DNA of 64,000 nucleotides from Chryseolinea serpens (lineage in GTDB: Bacteria > Bacteroidota > Bacteroidia > Cytophagales > Cyclobacteriaceae), in contig NZ_FQWQ01000003.1 in NCBI RefSeq assembly GCF_900129725.1, forward strand, positions 1,046,091-1,110,090, in the 5' to 3' direction. The notes under the pieces are model-generated. The model was not told the origin of the DNA, ran no database searches, and worked only from the letters and a program-made list of their open reading frames with translations. Positions 9,458 to 18,032 of this stretch are shown one piece after another; position 1 is the stretch's first letter; every line of letters starts with the position of its first letter. A program made the translations under genes and the position numbers.

Positions 9458-11890
9458 ATGTTCCCCAAACAACACATTCTCGTCCTCGCGGTTGGTCTTT
9501 GCTTGTCAGCGCCTTCGTGCGCACAACATTCCGATCACGCCATGCATACCGCTCCGGCCCCCGCTGCAGTTGAACCGCAACCCTTGCTTGCCCAGGCGGT
9601 CCGTTTGCAGGAAGCATTATCGTTCCTGGGCAGCTCGCTATCGGCAGACGATACAAAACGTCTGAAGGTGTTGCAGAACAAGGCCCTCACGCAGGAGACG
9701 GTAACAGAAATACAGGCGATCCTCGATCCCTACTGCCTCGCCATGGTCAGCATCAACCCGGAGGCGCGTGTAAAAGTCGCTCGTGGACCGGCAAAACCGG
9801 CCTTGATCCAGGGCGGCTGGACGAGCTTTCTGGTTAAAGTACAAAACGACGCCGGGGTCACCGCCCAGTTGAATATCGAAAGCCCGAATGCCGTGGAACC
9901 GTTGCATGCGCCGAGTCAAAATCCGAAAGTCAAAGCCGAAGACGTGATCTCCCCGGGACAGGCGGCAAATCGCTTCCTCGAGATGCAGGTATACCGGAAC
10001 CGCCCGTTGATGACACACCTCTCGGGTTTGCGTTTGGAATACGTGGTCGTACAGATCTACAGCAAAGATGCCGGCCAGCGCGAAGCAGAGATAGGCTTCA
10101 ACATTGGTCAGGGCACACAGGATATCGGCTTTCGGAATACGATCAACATTCTGTTTGACGTCAAGCCTTCCGTGAAGGTCATGTTCGAAGTCAAGGACGA
10201 CGACGGTTCTCCCACCATGGCGTCGTTCCTCATCACCGATGGCATCGAACGCATGCTCGACAGCACCGACAACCTGCAGCACGAACGACCCTTCCCCTTG
10301 TGGGCGGCACAACAAGAATTTCATTACGACGACTACAAGCTTCCGGGAAGACTGAAAGGCGTCTATCCGCTTCCCTCACGACGGGTGGCCGCGTTCGACG
10401 AATATCCCGACTTCTTTTTTCAACCCCAGGTTTACCGGACGCACGGCGAGCACGTGCAGCTTCCCCCGGGAAAATATTCCGTCACCTTCACACGAGGCCC
10501 CGAATACATTTCGCAAACCCGCGAGCTGATCATCCCGCCGAACGTATCGACGTTCACGACGTCGTTCCAACTCCGCCGCTGGATCGACATGGCAAAGCTG
10601 GGATGGTATAGCGCCGATCACCACGTGCACGGCGGGGGATGCAGTCACTACGACAGCCCGGAAGAAGGCGTGCCCCCCGCAGACATGTGGCGACAGGAAT
10701 TAGGCGAGGATCTGAACGTGTCGGCGGTGTTGGCGTGGGGCCCCAGTTGGTATCACCAGAAGACATTCTTCACGGGCAAGGACGACCCGCTTTCGACATC
10801 TAAAAACATCATGCGCAATGACGTGGAAGTCTCCGGCTTCCCCTCCTCACACGCCGGCCACATCGTATTGCTCCGGCTGAAAGAAGACGACTACCCCGGC
10901 ACCAAAACCATCGAAGACTGGCCAAGCTGGACGCTGCCCGTGCTGACGTGGGCGAAGTCTCAAAACGCGGTAGTGGGCTATGCGCACTCTGGCTGGGGCC
11001 TGGAGCCGCTGGAACCCACAAAAGATCTTCCCAATTATGTCATTCCGAAGATGGACGGGATCGGAGCCATGGAATACATCGTCACCATCACGCACGGCAT
11101 GGTCGATTTCTACAGCCTGGGCGATACCCCGGCACCGTGGGAATTGAACATGTGGTATAATACTCTCAACGCCGGATTCCGAACAAGGCTCAGCGGAGAA
11201 ACCGACTTCCCCTGCATCTACGACGAACGCGTGGGATTGGGACGAAGCTATTTCAAACCCGACGGCCCCCTGAGCTACGACAACTATGTTGAAGCCATAA
11301 AAAAAGGACGGTCATACGTCACCGAAGGAGGTTCCCACATTCTCGACTTCTCGGTAAACGGAACCGAAGCCGGCACAAAGAACAGTGAGCTGCAAGTGAA
11401 AGGCAAGCAAACCCTGAAAGTCGCCGCGCGGGTCACAGCCAATTTACCTGCGCAACAAAATGACGAAGGCAAATCCATTGCCACCCGGGCGGTAGACGGC
11501 CAGCCTTACTGGCACATCGAAAGAGCGCGCGTAGGAAGTAGTCGGAACGTAAAAGTCGAATTGCTTGTCAATGGGGAACCTGTGGAGTCGACTGAGATTT
11601 TGGCGGACGGCACGTTCAAGAATATCAACTTTTCATATTCCATCACCAAATCCAGTTGGCTGGCGCTGAGAATTTATCCCAGCTCACATACCAACCCCGT
11701 GTTTGTTATCGTCGATGGCAAACCCATACGGGAGTTGCGTGCCGCAGATTGGTGCCGCAAGACGGTTGATCAATGCTGGAAAATGAAAGAGGGCCAGATC
11801 CGCGCCAGTGAACGTACGGCAGCAGCTGCAGCCTATGATCACGCACGGAGCGTCTATGATAAAATCGTTCAGGAGGCCTCGCAGAAATGA
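9458..11890 (+). CDS. Secreted CehA/McbA family metallohydrolase (PHP domain)
   Basis: From the ATG at 9458 the protein has 810 residues and begins MFPKQHILVLAVGLCLSAPS, a signal peptide. An ATG 66 codons upstream in the same frame would bury this signal, so it was rejected. An N-terminal beta-rich region (about 100-370) precedes a PHP-type metal site: DHHVHGGGCSHYD near residue 387, later YAHSGW and a GETDFPC motif. CehA and McbA hydrolyse carbaryl, but most homologues have no known substrate and belong to a broader group of PHP-fold phosphoesterases or amidases. The C-terminal beta domain (about 620-760) is followed by a helical tail with Cys-Cys spacing WCRKTVDQCWKM. It is a single gene. 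Confidence 0.75.
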   Translation: MFPKQHILVLAVGLCLSAPSCAQHSDHAMHTAPAPAAVEPQPLLAQAVRLQEALSFLGSSLSADDTKRLKVLQNKALTQETVTEIQAILDPYCLAMVSINPEARVKVARGPAKPALIQGGWTSFLVKVQNDAGVTAQLNIESPNAVEPLHAPSQNPKVKAEDVISPGQAANRFLEMQVYRNRPLMTHLSGLRLEYVVVQIYSKDAGQREAEIGFNIGQGTQDIGFRNTINILFDVKPSVKVMFEVKDDDGSPTMASFLITDGIERMLDSTDNLQHERPFPLWAAQQEFHYDDYKLPGRLKGVYPLPSRRVAAFDEYPDFFFQPQVYRTHGEHVQLPPGKYSVTFTRGPEYISQTRELIIPPNVSTFTTSFQLRRWIDMAKLGWYSADHHVHGGGCSHYDSPEEGVPPADMWRQELGEDLNVSAVLAWGPSWYHQKTFFTGKDDPLSTSKNIMRNDVEVSGFPSSHAGHIVLLRLKEDDYPGTKTIEDWPSWTLPVLTWAKSQNAVVGYAHSGWGLEPLEPTKDLPNYVIPKMDGIGAMEYIVTITHGMVDFYSLGDTPAPWELNMWYNTLNAGFRTRLSGETDFPCIYDERVGLGRSYFKPDGPLSYDNYVEAIKKGRSYVTEGGSHILDFSVNGTEAGTKNSELQVKGKQTLKVAARVTANLPAQQNDEGKSIATRAVDGQPYWHIERARVGSSRNVKVELLVNGEPVESTEILADGTFKNINFSYSITKSSWLALRIYPSSHTNPVFVIVDGKPIRELRAADWCRKTVDQCWKMKEGQIRASERTAAAAAYDHARSVYDKIVQEASQK

Positions 11891-11986
11891 TTCGGCGTTT
11901 GCATCTTGCGAATGAAAAAAGATTGATAACGGACAGACTGGATGGGTATCGATAGATGGATCGGTCGTTGGCCAACTATAAATTCC

Positions 11987-12445
11987 ATGAAGAAATTTCT
12001 GTTGCTTTTTATTCTCCCCGTGTTTTCAAACTGCTTGGCTCAAAAAAATCAGATGGCCCATGTTCATGTGGACAGCCTTATCACGGCCATCGATAGAGAT
12101 CATTCGTTAAAAAACTTGGCGATAGATGTTTTGGGTATGACAACCGAGGGCAGTGCCTTCGTGGGTTATTATGATAAATCAAAGAACATCAGGAAATTGG
12201 TTGTTCGACATTTTGGGGAAATGGGAAATACGGCAACAACATATTATATCTGTGAGAATCAACTGATTTTTCAAAAAAGGACTACGAATAACTACGACAA
12301 ACCATTCTATATGAAAGGGTATTCCGTCAAGAGCGACTCGGTATCCGTCAATTGTTTGAGTAAGAACTCGGACTGTGATCAATCTTCCTTTACCCGCGAC
12401 CTTTCTGTCTTTCGAAAAGAATTTGAAAAGAGGATAACCCATTAA
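11987..12445 (+). CDS. Small secreted protein of unknown function
   Basis: Starting at the ATG at 11987 gives 152 residues with the signal peptide MKKFLLLFILPVFSNCLAQ; an ATG 15 codons earlier is less likely. The mature part is polar and has cysteines in YICENQ, NCLSKNSDC and no recognised motif. The cysteines suggest one disulfide in the periplasm. It is convergent with the ABC permease gene (8 bases between stops) and is not obviously linked to it. Confidence 0.6.
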   Translation: MKKFLLLFILPVFSNCLAQKNQMAHVHVDSLITAIDRDHSLKNLAIDVLGMTTEGSAFVGYYDKSKNIRKLVVRHFGEMGNTATTYYICENQLIFQKRTTNNYDKPFYMKGYSVKSDSVSVNCLSKNSDCDQSSFTRDLSVFRKEFEKRITH

Positions 12446-12453
12446 TCATGGTA

Positions 12454-13236
12454 TTAGCCCTTATCCTTCTTCTTGATATATAAATAATAACCGGCCACCG
12501 TGAAGATCAGGAAATAGCCAATCGCCATCCCGTGTATATTCACCGGAGGAACAGCCGCTTTGGTTTCTACACCGGCCTTCAAATAATTGAACATACAATA
12601 GGTGTAGGGAAAAAGAAATCCGTATTTCCACGATAAAGTCCCCAGCGCCCCGATCCAAAAGATGAAGCCACACCCAATACTGACCAAAAAATTACGGTAG
12701 TGAAGGCTAAGCAAATACTGCAAGGCAATGATGGGCAAACAGTCTATGAAATAGAATACGTCTTCCCGCAGAAAATAATCATACGGTATCGCCCCGGGCC
12801 AGGGCACACCTGGAATGATGATTTGAGGGATAACGCCGGCCAGCCAAATGCCGAGATTGAACAAAATGAGGAACTGCAACATCATCGCAGCAATCACCGT
12901 GAACTTCGAGAAAAAGATGACCGTGAACGGGAGCGGCGTGGTGTGAAGTTGTTTCCAGGTGTTGTTCTTATATTCCAACTGCGCGATCAGGCTGGTGGCC
13001 AACATCACCCCGAGAGGCAGCAGGAAAATGGCCATCGATTCCCAGGCATTTTTCCACAACAACCTCCAGAAGCCATCCGACGCATACAACGCAGGCAGGC
13101 GCTCGTGATAAACAAGCCGGGCAATGATGATGATCGTCGGTGTGAAGAACGCACCCGTCACCACCATCCAGGAAGCCAGGCTTCCTTTTTTCTTCAGCCA
13201 TTCGCTTTGAAGGCTGGCAACAAAAGCGTGTGCCAT
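12454..13236 (-). CDS. ABC-2 type transporter permease
   Basis: The protein has 260 residues with six hydrophobic segments (near residues 20-40, 60-80, 105-135, 165-185, 190-210 and 235-255), the layout of ABC-2 exporter permeases. It contains QLEYKNNTWKQLHTTPLPF, the short cytoplasmic segment typical of permeases of the bacitracin/lantibiotic type. It starts 2 bases after the stop of the ATPase gene, so the two are almost certainly co-transcribed and form one transporter. What it exports is unknown; relatives give resistance to peptide antibiotics or export small peptides. Confidence 0.85.
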   Translation of the reverse strand: MAHAFVASLQSEWLKKKGSLASWMVVTGAFFTPTIIIIARLVYHERLPALYASDGFWRLLWKNAWESMAIFLLPLGVMLATSLIAQLEYKNNTWKQLHTTPLPFTVIFFSKFTVIAAMMLQFLILFNLGIWLAGVIPQIIIPGVPWPGAIPYDYFLREDVFYFIDCLPIIALQYLLSLHYRNFLVSIGCGFIFWIGALGTLSWKYGFLFPYTYCMFNYLKAGVETKAAVPPVNIHGMAIGYFLIFTVAGYYLYIKKKDKG

Positions 13237-13238
13237 GA

Positions 13239-14144
13239 TCAGGGATTTACAAGGTCAATAAAAATGGATTCGAGATCGTTCTTCACGGGACGGATCGCAT
13301 AGACCTCGACCCCAGCCGAAACCAGCTTTCTATTCATCGCCGCGATCTCCGTTTTGGTCATCGCCGGGAGACGGATCCCGCCATCGGTGTAGAGGGCTTC
13401 CATCCCGTCATCCAGCAGCAGACGCATCGCCGCATGGGGGTCGCCGGCCTCGAGCACAATGTGGAGGGTCTGTTGTTGTTTGTGCTTCAGGGCGTCGAGC
13501 GTGCCTTGAAAGATGACTTCGCCCTGGTGGATGATGCCCAGGTGTGTTACGAGCTTTTCGATCTCGGCCAACAAATGACTGGAGATCAGTATGGTGATAC
13601 CCTGCTCCCGGTTCATCGTTTTGAGTAGCTCGCGCATCTCGATGATGCCGTTGGGGTCGAGCCCGTTGGTGGGCTCATCCAGAATGAGCAGCTCCGGAGC
13701 AGGCAGCAGCGCCAGGGCAATGCTGAGCCGCTGCTTCATGCCCAACGAGAACTGCGAGGCCTTTTTCCGGCCGGTGTCGCCGAGCCCAACCAAGCCTAAC
13801 ACGTGAGGGATATTGGCCGCAGGGCATTGATAAATTTTTTGAAAAATGGTGAGATTCTCTTTAGCGCTCAGATGTCCGTATAGCGAAGGACTCTCGATCA
13901 GCGACCCCACCCGGCGCAGAATGTCGATGCGATTTTTATCGAACGGCTTTCCAAAGACCGAGATCGATCCTTCCTGCCGTTTCAGCAACCCCAGGATCAG
14001 GCGCAACGTGGTGGTCTTACCAGCTCCGTTCGGACCTAAAAATCCATAGATCGACCGCTGCTCCACAGCGAGATTGATGTTGCGAAGCACGTCTTGCCCG
14101 CTGCTGAAACGATGGCTGAGGTTGTGGGTTTCCAGGGAAAGCAT
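13239..14144 (-). CDS. ABC transporter ATP-binding protein
   Basis: The protein has 301 residues. Walker A is GPNGAGKTTT (near 38), the Q-loop region is SLIESPSLYGHLSA, the signature is FSLGMKQRLS (near 133), Walker B and D-loop are LLILDEPTNGLDP (near 154) and the H-loop is ISSHLL. The C-terminal 80 residues form the accessory domain common in ATPases of the bacitracin/lantibiotic-export (BcrA/CcmA-like) type. The first gene of a two-gene operon with the permease; no regulator gene is attached. Confidence 0.93.
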   Translation of the reverse strand: MLSLETHNLSHRFSSGQDVLRNINLAVEQRSIYGFLGPNGAGKTTTLRLILGLLKRQEGSISVFGKPFDKNRIDILRRVGSLIESPSLYGHLSAKENLTIFQKIYQCPAANIPHVLGLVGLGDTGRKKASQFSLGMKQRLSIALALLPAPELLILDEPTNGLDPNGIIEMRELLKTMNREQGITILISSHLLAEIEKLVTHLGIIHQGEVIFQGTLDALKHKQQQTLHIVLEAGDPHAAMRLLLDDGMEALYTDGGIRLPAMTKTEIAAMNRKLVSAGVEVYAIRPVKNDLESIFIDLVNP

Positions 14145-14246
14145 GCTTGAAGTTTGTAGCGAGACGCATGCCGGGGTGGTTTGTTACAAACGCGATGTTT
14201 CTTTTTTGATCATCCTTCGTTGCCAGAATTGATTTTGGTCTGAATG

Positions 14247-14279
14247 AAAAAAGCCTGAAGAAAAACTTCAGGCTTTTAT
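14247..14279. terminator. Bidirectional terminator
   Basis: GCCTGAAG (14253-14260) pairs with CTTCAGGC (14266-14273), loop AAAAA. A-run on the left and T-run on the right let it work in both directions. On the minus strand it ends the NTF2-like gene 40 bases upstream. Confidence 0.85.
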
Positions 14280-14320
14280 TTTACCTTAAGAGACAAGCCA
14301 ACACGACAGCGCAAAGCATT

Positions 14321-14773
14321 TTATCTTGTCAGCTGACTTACAAAACTTTCATGATCCCAATCGATCTTCAAATCCGTGATCTTGCCATCGGGGTCGAAGC
14401 GAAAAATAAAAATATGTTCGCTGTCAAAGCCATTGCCCTTTGGAGCGAGTCCGGCGAATTCTTTCTCCTGTTTGCCAAAGATCACCACCTGGCAGGTTAC
14501 CGCGTCGGCCACTTCGTCGTATTGCTGACTTTTCACGGTGTTGTCCAGGTCAGGGAAGGCGTCCATCAAGGCTGACCAGACGGCCTTGCCGATCTCATGA
14601 AGTTTGCCGGCATAGTCGGCGCCCAGGGGAACAAACGAAACGGTGCCGTTGGGCGCACACAAACCGAGCATGCGGTCCACATCCATGTCCTGGTATGCGG
14701 AAAAGAATTCGATGCAGGTTCCTTTTTTGGCGAGCACGTCAACGCGCTCCTGTTGGTGAATGGAAGGGTTCAT
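14321..14773 (-). CDS. NTF2-like / SnoaL-type protein
   Basis: The protein has 150 residues with no signal peptide, hence cytoplasmic. The pattern CIEFFSAYQDMDVDRMLGLC followed by a strand-rich second half (VTCQVVIFGKQ, SEHIFIFRFDPDGKITDLKI) fits the cone-shaped NTF2/SnoaL fold, in which small ligands bind or polyketide rings are closed. Members of this group in Bacteroidota are mostly uncharacterised, and stress- or metabolite-linked roles are guesses. A second, different NTF2-like gene lies 1.7 kb away on the same strand. Confidence 0.8.
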   Translation of the reverse strand: MNPSIHQQERVDVLAKKGTCIEFFSAYQDMDVDRMLGLCAPNGTVSFVPLGADYAGKLHEIGKAVWSALMDAFPDLDNTVKSQQYDEVADAVTCQVVIFGKQEKEFAGLAPKGNGFDSEHIFIFRFDPDGKITDLKIDWDHESFVSQLTR

Positions 14774-14833
14774 GATGAGAGGGGTTTTTAATGATGATGT
14801 TGATGATGGTTTTTGATAATAAATAAGAACATC

Positions 14834-15454
14834 CTATTTTTTCTTCGGGTAGTTCGGGTGTTGCTTCACTTTTTTGATCTGCCGCAAGTGCCGGTCCATA
14901 TGCCCGAAGATGGTGATGTAGCGCTGATGAATATTACTGCCGCCACCCCGCATAAAGTATACACGCAAGTCCTCCGTGGCGCTCGTAACAAAACTGATGG
15001 ACTCGTTTCGCATTTTTAACACCCAGGCCATATTGTTTTTCAGGTCGTTCAGTCCCATGGGTACGGTATAGGTGAACGGTTTGGTATACTCGGTAGAGAT
15101 GTGCTGTTTCTCTTCCATAATAAAAGCGAAGTAGGTGCTGTCGGCATTCGCCTTGGCTGCCATCTCCAATTGTGGACCCACTGCAAGCATGCGGCTCACA
15201 TCGTGGGTCATCAGCAATTCCCAGGTGGCAATGTGTTCCACCACCTGGTTGATCGACCAGCGATCGGGCGATTCCTTGAAACTCCATTGTTCTTTCGTGA
15301 GGTCTTTCGTTTCGCGGATCAATTCGTCGCGCGAGCGGATTAAATTGTCGAGGAGATATTTCCGGTCGGCTTCCGTCCAGAGTTTGGTTTCCTGACCATG
15401 ACCGGAGAAGCCAAGGGAGATGAGAAACAACAGGAGGGTAACTGTCTTTTTCAT
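14834..15454 (-). CDS. Exported DinB-like protein
   Basis: Starting at cat 15452-15454 gives 206 residues with a signal peptide (MKKTVTLLLFLISLGFSGHG). The rest is a four-helix DinB fold: IRSRDELIRETKDL, then WSFKESPDRWSINQVVEHIA with a likely metal histidine, and near the end IFGHMDRHLRQIKKVKQHP with two more histidines. DinB proteins bind a divalent metal through three histidines and are often thiol transferases. Being exported is less common but seen in Bacteroidota. It lies downstream of an NTF2-like gene on the same strand after a 60-base gap. Confidence 0.82.
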   Translation of the reverse strand: MKKTVTLLLFLISLGFSGHGQETKLWTEADRKYLLDNLIRSRDELIRETKDLTKEQWSFKESPDRWSINQVVEHIATWELLMTHDVSRMLAVGPQLEMAAKANADSTYFAFIMEEKQHISTEYTKPFTYTVPMGLNDLKNNMAWVLKMRNESISFVTSATEDLRVYFMRGGGSNIHQRYITIFGHMDRHLRQIKKVKQHPNYPKKK

Positions 15455-15532
15455 GAGGGGTTTGTTTTTGATGATGCTGTAAAGCTCGCATGCAGCGGTC
15501 ACCCGCCCTTGTAAAAATGCGAACGGCGCGGG

Positions 15533-16339
15533 TTATTGTTTTACAAAACGGGTCAGCTCCTGGTGGACCAAATGATAACGGGTCGGGTTCATGCGGTTAA
15601 ATTCCATAAACTCCTTGACGAGATGAGACTGGTCGTGAAAGCCATACTCTTCGACAATTTCCTGCCAGTCGATCTTTTCATGATGCGCGATCTTGTTCGA
15701 CAAGTTGCCGAATCGCTTGATCCGGCTATAGAATTTTGGCGACACGCCTACCTTTTCCAGGAATTTCTTCTCCAGGTATCGCCGGCTGATCTTCAGGTGG
15801 CTGGCCACGGCCTCAACCGAAACGCATCCTTTGCTCGCGTCGATGTAGTCGATCGCCTCGTCGATGACGGTGAGATTGCTTTTTGCCACCGTGACATACG
15901 ACAGCGCCAATTCCTCCAACACCCTGATGCGACCCTCGTCGGAAGACTGATTCTTCACGGCCGTCCAAAGGATCTCTTCCGGCAGTCCCGGCAGGAAGGA
16001 GAGCGAAACCCGGGCGTTCACCAATTGCGACATGCGCACGCCAAAGAAATTATAGAGCGCCGAAGGACGCAACACCATGCCCGCCAGACCGATCTTGCCA
16101 TGAAGCCACAACGTGTAGTTGGACGTGAACTGCCCCGACACAAACGCGCGGGGCACTACCACCGGCTCGGCTTTGTGCTGCGATGCCTTGTACAGGTCCG
16201 CATAGTTGAACACGATGGAAGAATAGCTATTGGGAGGGCTTTGCACCTGCATGCTTTCGGCCGCTTCACCCTCCCAAATAAAATAGCACTCCACGAAGGG
16301 GAGCAGAACTTTGGCGGGATGAAATTTCTGGTAGCGCAT
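15533..16339 (-). CDS. AraC family transcriptional regulator
   Basis: The protein has 268 residues. The N-terminal 150 residues (MRYQKFHPAKVLLPFVECYF onward) match the DUF6597-type sensing domain often fused to AraC domains. The C-terminal two-helix-turn-helix AraC domain includes VEAVASHLKISRRYLEKKF (first HTH, near 180) and IVEEYGFHDQSHLVKEFMEF (second HTH, near 230). It probably regulates one of its minus-strand neighbours (the NTF2-like or DinB genes), but no operator was identified. Confidence 0.9.
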   Translation of the reverse strand: MRYQKFHPAKVLLPFVECYFIWEGEAAESMQVQSPPNSYSSIVFNYADLYKASQHKAEPVVVPRAFVSGQFTSNYTLWLHGKIGLAGMVLRPSALYNFFGVRMSQLVNARVSLSFLPGLPEEILWTAVKNQSSDEGRIRVLEELALSYVTVAKSNLTVIDEAIDYIDASKGCVSVEAVASHLKISRRYLEKKFLEKVGVSPKFYSRIKRFGNLSNKIAHHEKIDWQEIVEEYGFHDQSHLVKEFMEFNRMNPTRYHLVHQELTRFVKQ

Positions 16340-16422
16340 GCGGGCACAAGCTTATGAAAGATAAGAAAAAGCCTTGTGCGATGTATACCGGAAAGATCCC
16401 GGGGGACGGATTTTTACCGGCT

Positions 16423-16854
16423 TCAGCCGGCTATTCTATCCTGGACCGGCTTGAGTTTATAAGCCTTGTGAAAAAAGCGATCCGCCTCGTGCTGGTCGGC
16501 AGCAAAATTGACCACCTCTTTGATCTTTCCATTTTCGATCCTCCAAAGCAGACACCAGAGCATGTCCACGTTGTTGCCGTCTTCCCGGTTGCTCCACCCG
16601 CGGTGGCAATCAACCACATAATTGTCGTTGACGCCCAGCACAATGGGATCGGCCTTGAAATCGGACTTGGCCAGTTGAGAAAAGAACGCCACTACTTCTT
16701 CTATCCCGATCTTGGTACCGCTCAGGGGATGATGACCGGGTATGGTCCAGCGAACGTCTTCCGCCACCACGGTACGCATCAAGGCGACGTCGTGACTTCC
16801 ATAGGCCGTGAAAAAAGTGTTGATGATTGTGAGATTGGGATGCTCAGTTGTCAT
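16423..16854 (-). CDS. NTF2-like (SnoaL-type) protein
   Basis: From cat at 16852-16854 the protein has 143 residues starting MTTEHPNLTIINTFFTAYGS; an ATG 36 codons upstream adds an unrelated low-quality leader. The pattern VRWTIPGHHPLSGTKIGIEE with a C-terminal strand LWCLLWRIENGKIKEVV is that of SnoaL-like or ketosteroid-isomerase-like proteins (NTF2 fold). It is cytoplasmic. Its small-molecule substrate or ligand cannot be told. It sits beside the AraC regulator, 83 bases upstream of it on the same strand, so the two may share a transcript. Confidence 0.8.
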   Translation of the reverse strand: MTTEHPNLTIINTFFTAYGSHDVALMRTVVAEDVRWTIPGHHPLSGTKIGIEEVVAFFSQLAKSDFKADPIVLGVNDNYVVDCHRGWSNREDGNNVDMLWCLLWRIENGKIKEVVNFAADQHEADRFFHKAYKLKPVQDRIAG

Positions 16855-16980
16855 GGGGTTATGTGTTTTTTTTGTCGCCGCAAATATGAAAGCTTCGCGA
16901 TAAATTATGGCTTGATAAAAATCAAGAAAGCCCCGTCGTGGGCCCGCATCTGTCATCCCCATGGTCAGAGAGCTAGGTTG

Positions 16981-17020
16981 CTTCGGCGGGCTTCGCCCGC
17001 CGAAGCTTTAGCGAAGGCGG
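16981..17020. repeat. REP-like hairpin with dispersed-repeat tail
   Basis: CTTCGGCGGG (16981-16990) pairs perfectly with CCCGCCGAAG (16996-17005) around CTTCG. It runs into AGCTTTAGCGAAG (17004-17016), the reverse complement of the 13-mer seen twice at 3894-3924. It occupies the gap between the NTF2-like and L,D-transpeptidase genes. Confidence 0.75.
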
Positions 17021-17122
17021 GTCCCGGGACCTCGGGTTGCTCCATTTGTCCTCCAAATAAGTTGATCCACCGGCAGAATCGACCCAAAAATCGGTTGCGT
17101 GCTTTTTAGGCCGTACATGCAC

Positions 17123-17152
17123 TTTTCGGGGGGCGTTGACGGACTACATTTG
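17123..17152 (+). promoter_or_regulatory. Candidate promoter of the L,D-transpeptidase gene
   Basis: TACATTTG at 17145-17152 exactly matches TAnnTTTG, and TTTT at 17123-17126 lies 18 bases upstream as a weak -33 element. Transcription would begin near 17159, about 23 bases before the ATG at 17182. Confidence 0.55.
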
Positions 17153-17181
17153 GTTTGTAGAAAATAACCCTCTTTTTTAGC

Positions 17182-17988
17182 ATGTACTTCCTCTTTGTTA
17201 GTTTTTTGGCGTTACACACTCCTTTTTTAACGCCCTACCATACCGGAAAACCTGTTTACGAATCCCAGGCATTTCATCCCGACAGCACCGCGACGATCGG
17301 TTTTGTGGACGCAAAGGCTGAACCGGCGCGCCTGCAATTTGAAGACTCGCTGGTGTATCTCTATAACGCCATGAAGTTGTCGGACTATGATCTGGCATTC
17401 GATGCGTTCCGCTATGGCATGATCGGCTATGGCACGCTGCAACAACAAGGCAGGCTCAGCGACAGAAAACTCCTCACCATCATTGACTTCACAAAGCCGA
17501 GCACAGAAAAACGATTCTACACGCTCGACCTGGCCGCGCTGCGGGTGACCTATCACACCTATGTGAGCCACGGAAAAAACTCAGGCGAAAACAAAGCCAC
17601 TACCTTTTCAAACGTAGTGCACTCGAACCAAAGCAGCATGGGCTTCTTTGCCACGGCCGAAACCTACGTCGGCGGCAAAGGCTTTAGCCTGAAACTGGAT
17701 GGTCTGGAAAAGGGCTACAATGATAATGCCCGCGAACGCGCGGTGGTGATCCACGAGGCGGAGTATGTGAGCGAAAGCTGGATCAAGAAATACGGCCGGC
17801 TTGGCAGAAGTCAGGGCTGCCCGGCGTTGCCCAAGGGACTTTCGAAGGAGATCATTCAGACGATAAAAAATAACACACTCATCTTCGCCTACTACAACGA
17901 CGCCGCTTACCTTCAAAGTTCGCAGTATCTTAATCCTGCTCCTTTGATCTCAAGTCTCTCCGTCTCAGCTCACAGCAGCGCGGAGTAA
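17182..17988 (+). CDS. Murein L,D-transpeptidase catalytic domain protein (YkuD_2 type)
   Basis: The protein has 268 residues with a short hydrophobic export signal (MYFLFVSFLALHTPFLT). The catalytic region contains VTYHTYVSHGKNSGENKA, the conserved HEAEYVSESWI and GRSQGCPALPK with the nucleophile cysteine near residue 213. This is the YkuD_2 variant, which probably forms or trims L,D peptide links in peptidoglycan, in the periplasm. It is convergent with the second L,D-transpeptidase gene (44 bases between stops) and has its own well-placed promoter. Confidence 0.88.
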   Translation: MYFLFVSFLALHTPFLTPYHTGKPVYESQAFHPDSTATIGFVDAKAEPARLQFEDSLVYLYNAMKLSDYDLAFDAFRYGMIGYGTLQQQGRLSDRKLLTIIDFTKPSTEKRFYTLDLAALRVTYHTYVSHGKNSGENKATTFSNVVHSNQSSMGFFATAETYVGGKGFSLKLDGLEKGYNDNARERAVVIHEAEYVSESWIKKYGRLGRSQGCPALPKGLSKEIIQTIKNNTLIFAYYNDAAYLQSSQYLNPAPLISSLSVSAHSSAE

Positions 17989-18032
17989 TCCGGACATAAG
18001 GTTGACACTTATTTTTCAGGGGATGAATTTCG

